Positions 11,811 to 29,062 of a stretch of DNA of 64,000 nucleotides are shown here, piece after piece. Made by a program: the position numbers and the translations under genes. This DNA comes from Pontederia crassipes. Lineage: Eukaryota > Streptophyta > Magnoliopsida > Commelinales > Pontederiaceae. Position 1 is the first letter of the stretch, and every line of letters begins with the position of its first letter. The stretch covers positions 71,770,077 through 71,834,076 of the forward strand of contig CM060194.1 of NCBI GenBank assembly GCA_030549335.1, given 5' to 3'. Below the pieces are notes generated by a model. The model was not told where the DNA came from, did no database searches, and saw only the letters and a list, made by a program, of their open reading frames with translations.

Positions 11811-14800
11811 AGGACGGGAATAAAAGGTGCATAAGTGACGAAGAAATCATGGGAGAACAGTGTTTTTGCATAATTAAGTTTTGTACATTTCCCTGCACTA
11901 CGACTTATTTGATTACTCCTGTTTCATTGGCTTCTTTGGTGTTATATGTATATTCCGATTGCCCAGAAGAAAAAGATCACATATATGTGATGGAAGAAAG
12001 ATCCATCATCTCTCTTTCATGGTTGAGAGTATGTTATTATGAATTTAAGTAAATATAGAAGAAAAAATATATAGAGACATATATGCATTAATTGTCTCCC
12101 TCCTGTATGATCTCAGTTGATGTGATTTGATTGCTCTAGTTGGTTCTCTTTGTTGGAATGCGTTATTCTGGCGTGGCAGCGGCTGTCTGTTATCCAACCC
12201 AAGGCCACATCAAGCTGGCGGCTTGTTTCAATATGCACACACTTACTTATTTTGGTTAACCCTAAAAGAGAGTCAAACAAAACAGTGGCTTAAAACAATA
12301 GCATCCGGCTAATATAAACCGAATGGATATAAGATCTTTCCTAAAAAAAAGACTTTTGTGTGAGCTGAGACTTAGAGTATCTCAATACTATAGTTCAAAT
12401 TCCACGCTCATTTGAGACAACTATATAATGTTATAAGGTTATTAATATAGATAGATGATGCTACAAATTAAAAACACAAGATGGATGGCTAGTAAATGTT
12501 GAGATAATAAATGTAAATGTGTTCTTTTATAGACTTACGTTTTTAGGATTCGCGATAACGCAGTAAAACAAATATTGGACAATTCTAGTTGTGGAAGTGT
12601 GCACTAGCAACAAAATATAATTAGCATACATATATGTGTGCATGATGTTATAGTTATATTTTTTTCTTCAAGCATTGTTATAATTATCTTCTCCGAATTG
12701 TATGGATGTACATGTGTTTGGATAGAGAAGAGAATGATCGAAGGGAAAGGAAAAGAAAAGGGGGTTCATGTGTGCGGAAGAGTAATAAAGGATAAAAAGG
12801 ATTTCAGGGTTCATGTGTGCGGAAGAGTAATAAAGGATAAAAAGGATTTCAGGGTTCATGTGTGCGGAAGAGTAATAAAGGATAAAAAGGATTTCCCATC
12901 ATTCAATCTCTATTTTATTCTAATTTAAGAAAAATTTCTGCAGCTGAACCATAGAATAGTCATGTAAGATGAATTCATAAATTTGCTTGATTCGCAACTT
13001 GGTTGAAACTCTATAACGTTTAATTAGGTGGTTCAAAAACTATATTCTTAACATTTATCTCTCATAGAGTCAGATATGGGAAAACGTTATTAATTCTTTT
13101 TTTTAATAAAAACCTACTGGAAAACTTTTTTTAATTAAGTGATTATATGCTGACTACAAATGAAAACAAAATGTGCCGACTTGGATTTCTGTTTTAGTCA
13201 AAAAAATAGCTTAGACTGGTTCATTTTGGGGGAATGAAGAAAGGTGCAGCTGCTAACGTTCTCTGAAATGGGAACCGAACCAGTGGCCACAGTGCACCTA
13301 CTGGGTCTATCTTCAAACAATAAAGCCGGGCAAGTTGCATGAGGCATGCAATGGCGACGGCATGCACGAACACCGTAGCGCATAGCAATGAATTAATTGT
13401 CGTAATTAATACGTGTTGCATGCAGGCTGGCTAATCCCTTAAGACCATATTAATGCTGTGTCTCTCACTCAAGTAAACTAATTAATAAAGCTGGAGTACA
13501 TATAATATCAGAGGCATTGATGAGGCCAAGGTCTAATGCTCAGCAGATCGATCAAAACCCAGCTAGCTAGCTAGCTGCTATGACTTCACTGTGATATAAT
13601 TCCCTTGGGACCTTTATGTGGGGGGTGGAAAATGGACAACTCCCTGTTAGGCCATGCCTGTCGCCTCAGTGTCCTCAGAAGCTGCTGGGAACAGCTCTTG
13701 TTGTGTTCTAAGATCCATCGCACAGAGGGGGAGGCAGCAGGATAAGGGAGTCTGGTGGGTCTAGGGGAATGGACCATTGCGATCACATGGTAAGGTGTGC
13801 AATGCAACGAAGCAAGGCAACAAAGGGAGGAAAGCTTATTGGTGTTATTATGGCGCCATGCATGCATGTGTGTGCCTCCTTTGTTCTCTTTGTTCTCCCC
13901 GCTTCGATTGGGTGGCTTTGTTTGTTTCTTCTGCATCCGTCGCCTCGGCTCTCTTTGATTTGGCCCTCTCAGGTACATAATGCCTACTAGTTGTAGATTC
14001 TTTGGCCGTTGGCGGGGCCCTGAGAGGCGAGTTCTCAGCTACTCGTTCGCCATGCACCTTTAGCTTCTTTGGCACCTGTTATTAACTTATTTGTTCCGTG
14101 GACAGGATATATATGTATGGCTTTGATTAATTAGTAGCTAGATATGGTGCCCAACGTGAAAAAAAGAACCCTAAATGGATGCAGAAGATTTATTTTGTAT
14201 ATTTATCTTTTAAGACTCTCTTCCTCATACATCATCGGAGGAGAATATATAGTCTTATATATTGATTTTGTGAGGATCTTAACCTCGTCTAATTTAGATG
14301 TATGTTGAATTGATATTCTTGAAAACCATTTTTTGGATTGTCAATCCACGGAATCGGTACCAACAACTTAATCCATGCGTCCACCGTCCATCTCAAGTCG
14401 CCTCGCGTCACGTATCGGACAAGTGACGGATGAAGCTCTCAACTAATCAATTATACTTAAAAGACACATGTTTGACATTTATGTTCATGTTTTTAACATA
14501 ACTATCTTAAATGTAAAGCTAATTATCCATGAGCAATAATGTTAAATGGATTTAGTCCCATGTAAATTAGTTTTCAACTTTACACATTAGCTTAGTCAGT
14601 CAGTCAGTCAGTAACCCGGCCATGAGTCTATATTTTATAGGTCGATGATATTTATGTTAAAAAAATAAAAGTAGGCCTAAATTGTTTGTGAGTTTAATTA
14701 TCACTTCACTCATATGATCAGAGTGACAAATTAACGATAGGAGTTTCCACTTCTAGGATCTCACCTTGTCAAAACTCTTGTGTAAGCCACTGCACGTATA

Positions 14801-16397
14801 CAAAAGGTTCATATGGAGAACGTTTGCATGCCATACCCATAATATATTAATATCTAGATTTCACAGTATAATGCGTAATTAATTAGAACTTTTAGTAGCT
14901 TTGATACTTGCTTGCGTGACAAGATTAAGAAGCATATAACTCGAACTTTCGAATGACATCAGAAAGATCTCGGTTGAAATGTTTTCTTTATAAATAATTA
15001 ATTATATTATAAAGTTCTTTTCATATCACGATATTGACGCGGCAACTGAACGGCATATACATATACTAAGGAAAAAAACCTTATGAAGATGTGACAAATT
15101 ATGGAAAAAAAATCTTTATTTTGTACCAAGATTATTGTGGCACTTTTTTTTCAATAAGGTGTGACAAAATTTGTTTTGTCGATATCAATCATCATATAAC
15201 AATTCGGAAGGTCCCGGCCCCTCAACCTTTAAAAATTTTAAAATTGTATATATTATTTTAAAACTAAAGAATAACTTATTTCCTTTAAATATTTTAATTA
15301 TAATATTAACATATAAATAATAACTTATCATATTGGTCATAACACTATGAAATCATTATCACTTTTAGTCTAGAGTCCGATTCGCAACTTAAAAAAAAAA
15401 GATTTAGTGTAAAAGCTCAAGGATCAAATTACGTTTGCATGGCATGGTCCAACTTGGGGCTTTGATCCAATATTTTGACCACCAAAAAGTCTGATTTTTC
15501 ATTTTTGTCTTGCAAGGCTCGCAGAGAGATATGTTATTATAATGGGCGTGCAAAAGGGATGCCCGGAGTCCAACTAGATCAATTCTTATTATGGTGTTCA
15601 TTAATTAAGAAACTTGCGTCATGTTGAATGGAAATGATATTTATATATTACCATAATTGATAGGATCAAATTTTTTTGGGGTATGATCAGTAGGTCACCT
15701 AGTTATGCCTACTTTGTGCATCATAGGAGACGCTAGAAAGGAAACAAAACTCACCTTATGAACAAGTCTCCAAAGTAACCTTAAATTATAAGTTCTCTTC
15801 ACTTGTCGTCACTAATCAAACGCACGGTACACATGATTAAGGCAAATACTTAAGCCAACAACGTACATCTCTTAAGCTGGTTACTGATTTCTATAATTTT
15901 GTTCGTAAACTTAAATTTAATATCAATTAAACCAATTGGATGACCATACAATCCCGTGGTTCACTTCGGCAATTGCAATTATATTCGTGACAGATTTGCT
16001 GATCGACATGAGGATTAATTAGATGTAGATGCTGCGTGCATTCATGCACCAAACAACCTGTTGCTACCCTGTTTAGAGAGCCTTTATAACTGTGACTTCT
16101 CTGAGAAGGAAACTCAAATTTCAAAGTGACGTTTGATCTGCCTTAATTCGATCAAAATATTACGAATGTACATGAAAACTGCAAATGCGTTAACTATTTT
16201 GCCACACATGTACAACGGTTACGTTTACTTTTTGTATTGAGTGCAAGAAAAAAAAACTATAATTCGCAATGCATGAATTATTCAATTAATGTAAAATCAG
16301 GGTTACACTAGGCCAATGGAGGTAATGCAAAACTATATACTATGCGTATGTTTATGTATATTTAACGACTTCTTCTCCACATTCACTTAATTACATA
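11811..16397. other. Intergenic sequence without a recognisable gene
   Basis: About 4.6 kb, mostly AT-rich. It includes a 45-bp tandem repeat (12762-12895), an (AGCT)4 run near 13561 and a (CAGT)n run near 14597. A less AT-rich patch at 13590-14080 has overlapping short frames on both strands, none with family similarity. I see no tRNA or transposon termini. Confidence 0.55.
12762..12895. repeat. Three-copy 45-bp tandem repeat
   Basis: Three essentially identical units beginning GGGTTCATGTGTGCGGAAGA start at 12762, 12807 and 12852; the last loses its final base or two. Near-perfect identity implies recent expansion. The period is divisible by three, so an open frame crosses it, but the encoded peptide has no recognisable family. 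Confidence 0.92.
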
Positions 16398-17770
16398 CAC
16401 TACAAGAAATATGGGGATTACAAACGATCCGTATGTAATTTTCCTAAAAAACCGTCGAATTTCCGACGGTTTTTTTGACGGAATCGGGACGTCCGAAAAA
16501 TGATCGTCGCAGAAACGATGAAAATTTCGAAGGATTGCGGCGGTTGAAGAAACCATCGAAAATTCGACGATCATGACCACCGATATTTTCAGCGGTCGAC
16601 TAAATCGTAGTTTTCGACTGTTTCATCGACCTCCATAAATATTGGCGGTTGCTACCGGCGAAAATTTCGGCGATCGTCGGGCGACCGCCAAAGTTTCGAC
16701 GGTCAAAATCATCACAAAGAATTTTTATAATATAAAAAAATTAGCCAGCCGGCGGCCAATGCCAGCGGCCCGCGATCGAGCGACTAGCCGAGGTCGGATC
16801 CGGCCGCCAGGCGACCGAATCCGAATGCCCGCGGCTAGATCCGATCGTTGGGGGCCAAATCCGAACACTCGACGGCCGATCCGACCGCGCGGTCCGGGCC
16901 CGAGAGAGAGACGCCGGCAGTCGACGTTGACGTCCGGTCAGAGGCTTGCCGCCTGGGAGTGGGAGAGGAAGAGGGAGAGGGGGGGGGGAGAGGAGAGGAT
17001 GGAGAGAGGAGGGGTATTATATAAAAGCGGAAAAACGAAAAAAAATGAGATAACAAAATTTTAATTACCGACGATCAAGCAAATATTAATTATTTTTAAA
17101 ATTACCGAAGGTTGTGACCATAAAAAAATATTTAATTGTAAAAATAAAATACTATATTTAGTTATATATAATATTTATTTTTTATTTTACCGATAGTTTG
17201 AACAGTTGTTAATTATTACCGACGGTCGGAATCGTCAAAAATTGTGATGGTTTGGACTATCACAAATTATATTAATAAAATACTTCTCATATTATATTAT
17301 TATAAATTTACTGACGGTTACGACCGTCGAAAATTGCGGTGAATTTTACGACGGATGGATATTCGTTGGAAATATCGACGTTCCCAATCGTCAAAAAATA
17401 AAATAATAATATAATAAATTACATAATTTATTATTTTCATTTCCGATGCTCATAACCGTCGAAAAATTTGTCGGAAATTATAACGAATGGATATCCGTCC
17501 ATAACCATCGGAAAATCCATCGAAAATTACGACGGATGGATATCCATCGGAAATATCGATGTTCCTAATCGTCAAAAAATAAAATAATAACATAACAAAT
17601 TACATAATTTATATTTTCATTTTCGACGGTCGTAACCGTCGAAAAATTCATCGAAAATTGCGATGGATGGATATCCGTCAGAAATATCGACGTTCCTAAA
17701 TATCAAAAAATAAAATAATAATATAATAAATTACATAATCTATTATTTTCATTTTCGACGATTGTAAGAG
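16398..17770. mobile_element. CACTA element with missing 3' terminus
   Basis: It starts CACTACAAGAA at 16398, the same terminus as the element at 5024, and carries the same kind of subterminal motifs (CGACGGTC and GACCGTCG variants). Three imperfect copies of a longer unit, each containing GGATGGATATCCGT-like sequence followed by TATCGACGTTCC, lie at about 17340-17740. A GC-rich core spans about 16745-16930. The matching TTCTTGTAGTG end is not found downstream; recognisable sequence stops near 17770, so the right end was probably deleted. No transposase is encoded. Confidence 0.75.
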
Positions 17771-19864
<2,094 letters not shown>

Positions 19865-19968
19865 TATTTCTCTGTCGGTGACATCAGCTAGAGACTATAA
19901 CAACCAGGGTTGTTTTCAAATTAATTGATTGGTAGAAATTTCTTCTCTTGAATAATACATGTCAAAGG

Positions 19969-20443
19969 TGATGGGAAAATCCGAGAACAAGGAGAGAAGA
20001 TCGCAGAGAGATCGCAGAAAAATAGAGGAGACACACGAAATTTACCCAGGTTCACCCTTGAGATGAGGGCTACGTCCTGCAAAGAGGTTCCACTATATCT
20101 TTAGGTTTTCAGCCGCCACACCAAATTACATCAGAAATTAGGCTATTAATAGCCTCTCCAAACCGGGTTTAAAACCCAAACAAACAGAGAAAAAACCTAA
20201 TCCGAACCACACGGGCCGGCTAAACAAAAGCCCAAAACCCGTCTAGGTTTCGGGGGCGCTGCCCCCGAACCCCCGCCCGCTCACCGGCGGGACCGCCGTC
20301 GGGGGGCGGGGCCCCCCGAACCCCTCCTTTCGTTCGTACGCCAACAATATTGTTAATTGGGTAATACTCAGATTCCCCTAAGCTCACGTGGGCGAACCCG
20401 GTGTGAGAAACAAGAGGCCCTGAAGTATTCACCAACTCTAACA
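19969..20443 (-). repeat. 3' LTR of the Copia element
   Basis: 475 bp, read on the minus strand from TGTTAGAGTTGG to TTTTCCCATCA. It contains a GC-rich block with nested palindromes (20251-20267 and 20300-20318) in otherwise average sequence. It differs from its partner at two bases, near 20024 and 20330. Confidence 0.97.
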
Positions 20444-23400
20444 TTCTCCCACTTGGGGGATACTTCACACCAATGAGAGCCTTGCCAGCAACATTCTTCT
20501 TCAATCCGACAGCAGTAGAGCACCACTCAAACTTTACACCTGTAACTGCTTTAGTCAGAAAATCAGAACTATTCTCTGTTGTATCAACCTTTTCAAGCTG
20601 AACCTCTTTCTTTTCCACCTTTTCCCGAATAAAGTGGTATTGGATGTCAATATGCTTTGTGCGTGAGTGAAATGCGGGATTCTTAGCTAACTGAATAGCA
20701 CCTTGATTATCACATCTCACCTCTATAGCACCTTGCTCAAATCCGAGCTCTAAGCACAACCGTCGTAGCCATATGGCCTCTTTTGCAGCATGAGTAAGAG
20801 CCATATATTCTGCTTCTGTAGAAGAAAGTGCTACCACGCTTTGTCTCTTGCTCATCCAACTTAGTGCAGCCCCAAATAATGTAAAAACATATCCGCTAGT
20901 GGACCGTCTACTATCAATGTCTCCACCCCAATCAGCATCTACATGGCCCACAATATCAAGCATCTTTCCTTTTCCCGCACCTTCAAAGCACAAAGCAAAA
21001 TCTGAAGTTCCACGAAGGTACCTGAAAACTCTCTTGATAGCATTCCAATGTTCCCTGCCTGGGTTAGACATATACCGACTCAAGACTCCCACTGCTTGGG
21101 CTATATCTGGACGCGTGCAAACCATGGCGTACATCAAGCTGCCCACTGCACTTGCATATGGCACACGATCCATCTCTTCAGCTTCTTCATCCGTCTTCGG
21201 GCATTGCTCTGCAGAAAGTTTGGTTCCTAGAGACATAGGAGTACCCACTGGCTTGCAGTCCGACATGTTAAATTTCTTCAACACTTCTTTTATGTACTTC
21301 TCCTGTCCTAGCCACAACTTTCGCTTCTGACGATCCCTTCTAATCTGCATACCCAAAATAAAATTCGCTGGCCCTAAGTCTTTCATCTCAAACTTCTTGG
21401 CCAACAAACCCTTCACTGAATTCACCATCTTCATACTGTTTCCAATCAGCAACATGTCATCCACATACAGTGTAAGAATGACAAACTGATCTCCAACTCT
21501 CTTCACATAAACACAATGATCTGAATCTGAACGTACAAACTTGAGTTCGAGCATGTACGTATCAAACTTCTGGTACCACATCCTTGGCGACTGCTTCAAT
21601 CCATACAAAGACTTCTTCAATTTGCACACCAGCTTTTCTTTACCTTGAACTTCAAAGCCTTCTGGTTGCCTCATATATATCTCTTCCTCCAAGTCCCCAT
21701 GAAGGAATGCCGTCTTTACATCCATCTGCTCTACCTCAAGATTATATGCTGCTGCCAGAGATAGAACAAATCTGATTGAAGTCATTTTCGCCACGGGAGA
21801 AAAAATTTCATCATAGTCGACTCCCTCAACCTGAGAGTATCCTTTAGCTACCAACCTCGCCTTGTACTTCTCTACAGACCCATCCGGTTTCAGCTTTCGC
21901 TTGAACACCCATTTGCAACAAATTGCCTTTCTATCCTTAGGCAATTTACACAAACTCCATGTTTCATTCTTATCCAGTGACTGCATCTCATCTGCCATAG
22001 CAAGCTCCCACTGATTTGCATCATCCATAGATCTTGCATCTTTTACAGAACTAGGTTCTTCTCCGATGATGCTCAAAGCATGAAACGAACTCAGAGCACT
22101 AAGAGAGTATCTCAAAGGTGCTCTTCTTTCTCGTGTCGATCTCCTGAGAACTGGTATGGTAGTACCAATATCCGGGTCTTCATCTGAATCTGCATCTTCA
22201 ACTTCATTAACCGAGTCTTCTTGATCCGGTTCTATAACAGACTCAACTGAAGTATCTTGTGCATCCACCTCTGAAGTTTCAGAATCAGAATCTTCTTCAA
22301 GCACTACCACTTTCTTAGGTTCATCACCTTTTTGAACTTCAACTTGGGAACGTGATTCACGGAAAACAACATCCCTACTGTAAACAATAGTCCTTGACTT
22401 TGGATTCCACAGTTTGTAGCCCTTGATCCCTTCCTTGTATCCGACAAATATGTTCTTTTCAGATTTACTATCAAGCTTACCCCGCTTTTCCTTGGGTATA
22501 TGAACATATGCGTCACATCCGAACACCCGAACATGAGACAAATTTGGCTTCTTCCCAAACATTGCCTCATAAGGGGTCTGATCCTTCACTGATGAGGTCG
22601 GTGAGCGGTTCTTCAGGTAGTTTGCTGTGGCTACAGCTTCTGCCCAGAATTCTTGCCCCAATTCAGCCCAACTCAGCATACATCTGGCCTTCTCTATGAG
22701 TGATCGATTTAACCTTTCAGCTACTCCATTCTGCTCAGGTGTATATGGAGTTGTCTTCTGCCTAGCAATACCATTGTCCACGCAGAACTGCTCAAATTTA
22801 TCTGAACAAAATTCACCTCCATTATCTGTACGAAGGACCTTGATCTTGCAGCTCAATTGATTTTCCACCAAAACTTTAAATTCTCGAAACTTATCGAATA
22901 CATCTGATTTATTCTTGATAAAATAAATCCAACTGTATCTCAAAAAATCATCTATAAAAGAAACATAGTACCTGGACCCTCCAATAGATGGAGTCGGAGT
23001 TGGTCCAAAGACATCACTATGAATCAGTTCGAGAATCTTCGTTGCTCTTGAACCTGTGTGTTGAAAACTGACTCGGTTCTGTTTTCCATGGAGGCAATGT
23101 TCACAGAACCCGAAGCCCACAGAATAATCCGGAACTCCTTCTACCATCTGACTTGATGCTATAGTTGAGAGTCCTTTTTCACTGATATGGCCTAATCTCC
23201 GATGCCACAACATAGATTTGCTGTCTTCATCTTCTTTGGCCTCTTCAGAAATAAATCCGCAGCCCACAGATATTGTCTCTCCGAGCAACTTGTACAACGT
23301 GCCATAGCGAACCCCTCGTGCAATTACAATCGACCCTCTGATCATCTTGCACGAATCCTTATCGCAACTGAATATAACACCCGAGTCAGCCATTGTACCA

Positions 23401-24500
23401 ACAGATAATAAACTCCTGCTCATAAGTGGTATATGCATCACATCTGGTAGAGTCTTCACCGTGCCATCATTCATCCTCAACTTCACCCTGCCACGTCCAA
23501 CAATCTGAACCGCAGTGTCATCTCCGAGCATGACATCTCCACCATTATACTCCTCATATTCACAGAACCAGTGTTTATGAGGCGTCATGTGGTACGAAGC
23601 ACCAGTGTCGATAAGCCAGACATCTTTATCTGACTGTGCCGTACATGCAGAAGCCACATACATATCTCCTGCCTCAGCCTCCTTTTTGTCCGAGGTTGAC
23701 TCAGCTTCTTTCTTATGAACCGGCTTGTTTTTGCAATCTCGCTTCAGATGGCCCCACTCTTGACATCTCCAGCATTGCACCTTCTTATCCTTACTCTTCG
23801 AACGCCCACGAGATTTGGATCTCCCTCTCTGATTTTGATTCCTTTCTGGTTGCCTTCCTCTGGCCGCCAGCGCCTCTTTACCAGAACTTGCTGATCCCTT
23901 TCTCCGTATTTCCTCTGATAACAAGGCAGCACATACACTTTCATACGAAAGTTCTTTATCCCCGCCACCAATCACAACAATCAGATTGTCCCATGAATCC
24001 GGCAGCGAACAGAGCAATGTTATTGCCTTATCATCATCTTGAAACTTAACACCGATTGATACAAGTTGACTGATCACCGTGTTAAAGTTATAAAGATGGG
24101 TAGAAAACGAGTCACCCTCCTGCATCCGAAGATTGTACAATTTCTTCCTCAGAAATAACTTGTTAACCAACGACTTACTTTGATATAGGGATTCCAACTT
24201 CCTCCACAGATCTCTGGCAGTAGGTTCGCCCATCACATTCGTAAGAATTGAATCCGCGAGACACAGCCGAATCAAACCCTTCGCCTTTCTATCAATCCGA
24301 TCCCACTCTTCGATCGCCTTTGGATCTGCCTGACTGGAGGAGGCCTCGTCCGCGACCTTCGCCGCCTCCATGCCTGGTCTCTCCTTCTCGATTGCCGTCC
24401 AAAGATCTCGATCACAAAGGAGATCCTCCATCTTCATCTTCCAGAGATCAAACCGTGTTCCATCAAATTTTTCTATCTCGATTCGCGATCCTCCTGACAT
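20220..24500 (-). CDS. Copia gag-pol polyprotein, full-length
   Basis: A single frame of 1,426 codons with no internal stop. In order: a UBN2-type gag region (about residues 10-200), a CCHC zinc knuckle (CWRCQEWGHLKRDC, 243-256), an aspartic protease with DTGAS (298-302), an integrase with an HHCC zinc region (about 432-470) and the DDE triad (about D496, D559, E595), a reverse transcriptase with YVDD (1012-1015), and RNase H with the acidic motifs DAD (1188) and STEAE (1227). It replicates the element through an RNA intermediate in cytoplasmic particles. All catalytic motifs I looked for are present. The frame has no stop at the end of RNase H: it runs through the polypurine tract and about 74 codons into the 3' LTR. 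The start at 24500 is the first ATG after the primer site and gives the usual Tnt1-like gag N-terminus. Confidence 0.96.
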   Translation of the reverse strand: MSGGSRIEIEKFDGTRFDLWKMKMEDLLCDRDLWTAIEKERPGMEAAKVADEASSSQADPKAIEEWDRIDRKAKGLIRLCLADSILTNVMGEPTARDLWRKLESLYQSKSLVNKLFLRKKLYNLRMQEGDSFSTHLYNFNTVISQLVSIGVKFQDDDKAITLLCSLPDSWDNLIVVIGGGDKELSYESVCAALLSEEIRRKGSASSGKEALAARGRQPERNQNQRGRSKSRGRSKSKDKKVQCWRCQEWGHLKRDCKNKPVHKKEAESTSDKKEAEAGDMYVASACTAQSDKDVWLIDTGASYHMTPHKHWFCEYEEYNGGDVMLGDDTAVQIVGRGRVKLRMNDGTVKTLPDVMHIPLMSRSLLSVGTMADSGVIFSCDKDSCKMIRGSIVIARGVRYGTLYKLLGETISVGCGFISEEAKEDEDSKSMLWHRRLGHISEKGLSTIASSQMVEGVPDYSVGFGFCEHCLHGKQNRVSFQHTGSRATKILELIHSDVFGPTPTPSIGGSRYYVSFIDDFLRYSWIYFIKNKSDVFDKFREFKVLVENQLSCKIKVLRTDNGGEFCSDKFEQFCVDNGIARQKTTPYTPEQNGVAERLNRSLIEKARCMLSWAELGQEFWAEAVATANYLKNRSPTSSVKDQTPYEAMFGKKPNLSHVRVFGCDAYVHIPKEKRGKLDSKSEKNIFVGYKEGIKGYKLWNPKSRTIVYSRDVVFRESRSQVEVQKGDEPKKVVVLEEDSDSETSEVDAQDTSVESVIEPDQEDSVNEVEDADSDEDPDIGTTIPVLRRSTRERRAPLRYSLSALSSFHALSIIGEEPSSVKDARSMDDANQWELAMADEMQSLDKNETWSLCKLPKDRKAICCKWVFKRKLKPDGSVEKYKARLVAKGYSQVEGVDYDEIFSPVAKMTSIRFVLSLAAAYNLEVEQMDVKTAFLHGDLEEEIYMRQPEGFEVQGKEKLVCKLKKSLYGLKQSPRMWYQKFDTYMLELKFVRSDSDHCVYVKRVGDQFVILTLYVDDMLLIGNSMKMVNSVKGLLAKKFEMKDLGPANFILGMQIRRDRQKRKLWLGQEKYIKEVLKKFNMSDCKPVGTPMSLGTKLSAEQCPKTDEEAEEMDRVPYASAVGSLMYAMVCTRPDIAQAVGVLSRYMSNPGREHWNAIKRVFRYLRGTSDFALCFEGAGKGKMLDIVGHVDADWGGDIDSRRSTSGYVFTLFGAALSWMSKRQSVVALSSTEAEYMALTHAAKEAIWLRRLCLELGFEQGAIEVRCDNQGAIQLAKNPAFHSRTKHIDIQYHFIREKVEKKEVQLEKVDTTENSSDFLTKAVTGVKFEWCSTAVGLKKNVAGKALIGVKYPPSGRMLELVNTSGPLVSHTGFAHVSLGESEYYPINNIVGVRTKGGVRGAPPPDGGPAGERAGVRGQRPRNLDGFWAFV
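20444..20462 (-). other. Copia polypurine tract
   Basis: On the minus strand, CCCCCAAGTGGGAGAA abuts the first base of the 3' LTR (TGTTAG). This purine-rich position primes plus-strand DNA synthesis in LTR retrotransposons. Here it is also translated as part of the open gag-pol frame. Confidence 0.8.
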
Positions 24501-24532
24501 CTCGAATAAACCCTAATTCCTCGAACAACCTG

Positions 24533-24547
24533 TGCTCTGATACCAAT
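24533..24547 (-). other. Copia primer-binding site (initiator-Met tRNA)
   Basis: Directly after the 5' LTR, the minus strand reads TGGTATCAGAGC, the exact complement of the plant initiator-methionine tRNA 3' end and the usual Copia primer site. It starts two to three bases from the LTR border. Confidence 0.92.
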
Positions 24548-25022
24548 TGATGGGAAAATCCGAGAACAAGGAGAGAAGATCGCAGAGAGATTGCAGAAAA
24601 ATAGAGGAGACACACGAAATTTACCCAGGTTCACCCTTGAGATGAGGGCTACGTCCTGCAAAGAGGTTCCACTATATCTTTAGGTTTTCAGCCGCCACAC
24701 CAAATTACATCAGAAATTAGGCTATTAATAGCCTCTCCAAACCGGGTTTAAAACCCAAACAAACAGAGAAAAAACCTAATCCGAACCACACGGGCCGGCT
24801 AAACAAAAGCCCAAAACCCGTCTAGGTTTCGGGGGCGCTGCCCCCGAACCCCCGCCCGCTCACCGGCGGGACCGCCGTCGGGGGGCGGGGCCCCCCGAAC
24901 CCCCCCTTTCGTTCGTACGCCAACAATATTGTTAATTGGGTAATACTCAGATTCCCCTAAGCTCACGTGGGCGAACCCGGTGTGAGAAACAAGAGGCCCT
25001 GAAGTATTCACCAACTCTAACA
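24548..25022 (-). repeat. 5' LTR of the Copia element
   Basis: 475 bp, carrying the element's promoter by position. A TATA-like GATATAGTGG lies on the minus strand at about 24672-24681. It differs from the other LTR at only two bases. Its outer edge is 455 bp upstream of the polygalacturonase start codon, and the two genes point in opposite directions. Confidence 0.97.
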
Positions 25023-25390
25023 AAAGGATCTATACTTCGTTGGTCGAGTCTTCCAATAACATCAGGGAACACAGGCCCGTCAAATAAGTGATGGTTTCCT
25101 TTTTTCTGTAATCTGTTTTTTTCTTTTTTCTTTTTTTTTTTCTTGCCAGTAAAATTGGCTCCGTTGCCTCTTTTTCCTGTGTCATGATCTTAACTCCAAG
25201 ATCTTAATGTGCATTGGATGCTGTAATCAGCACTCCTATCCATTAGAAGTAAAAACAAAGCAACTAAAATGCCCAAGTGTATGATTTCTTGCCTTGGTCC
25301 TCTATTTACGGACGTAAATTTGGACCCCCTCGAGTCAAGATAGAAAGGCTGGCACACACATAACAGGATCGGTCGCAGACTCGCAGCATC

Positions 25391-25398
25391 CATAAATA
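25391..25398 (+). promoter_or_regulatory. TATA-like box of the polygalacturonase gene
   Basis: CATAAATA lies 86 bp upstream of the start codon at 25477, giving a plausible short leader. It lies 369 bp downstream of the Copia insertion, so the core promoter appears undamaged. Assigned from position and sequence only. Confidence 0.45.
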
Positions 25399-25476
25399 CT
25401 GCAAGTCATTTGTAGCACTCCTCTCTTGCGATAGCTTCTTAACGCCTTCTCTGGTTTTTCTCATCCCCACACACCA

Positions 25477-29062
<3,586 letters not shown>

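Larger units (their letters stand above)
19969..25022 (-). mobile_element. Intact, young Tnt1/Tork-like Ty1/Copia LTR retrotransposon
   Basis: A 5,054-bp element in minus orientation. LTRs of 475 bp (19969-20443 and 24548-25022) start TG and end CA when read in element orientation. They are identical apart from two single-base differences that I could find. A perfect 5-bp target duplication, AAAGG, flanks it at 19964-19968 and 25023-25027. Next to the 5' LTR (right side) is a primer site matching initiator-Met tRNA, and next to the 3' LTR is a polypurine tract. A single uninterrupted gag-pol frame lies between. Order gag-protease-integrase-RT-RNase H defines Copia. The small number of LTR differences shows recent insertion. 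Confidence 0.97.

Noticed and set aside
10833..11898. Long open frames in other phases and on the minus strand over the MAKR6-like gene
   Set aside because: They are compositional shadows of a GC-rich exon. Only one frame shows conserved motifs and a splice-consistent C-terminus.
12638..12928. 96-codon open frame with a repeated 15-residue unit
   Set aside because: The frame exists only because the 45-bp repeat has a period divisible by three; there is no family similarity or promoter.
24799..25023. 74-codon frame in the 5' LTR
   Set aside because: It is the LTR copy of the gag-pol read-through tail. Its ATG depends on a flanking base, so it is not an independent gene.
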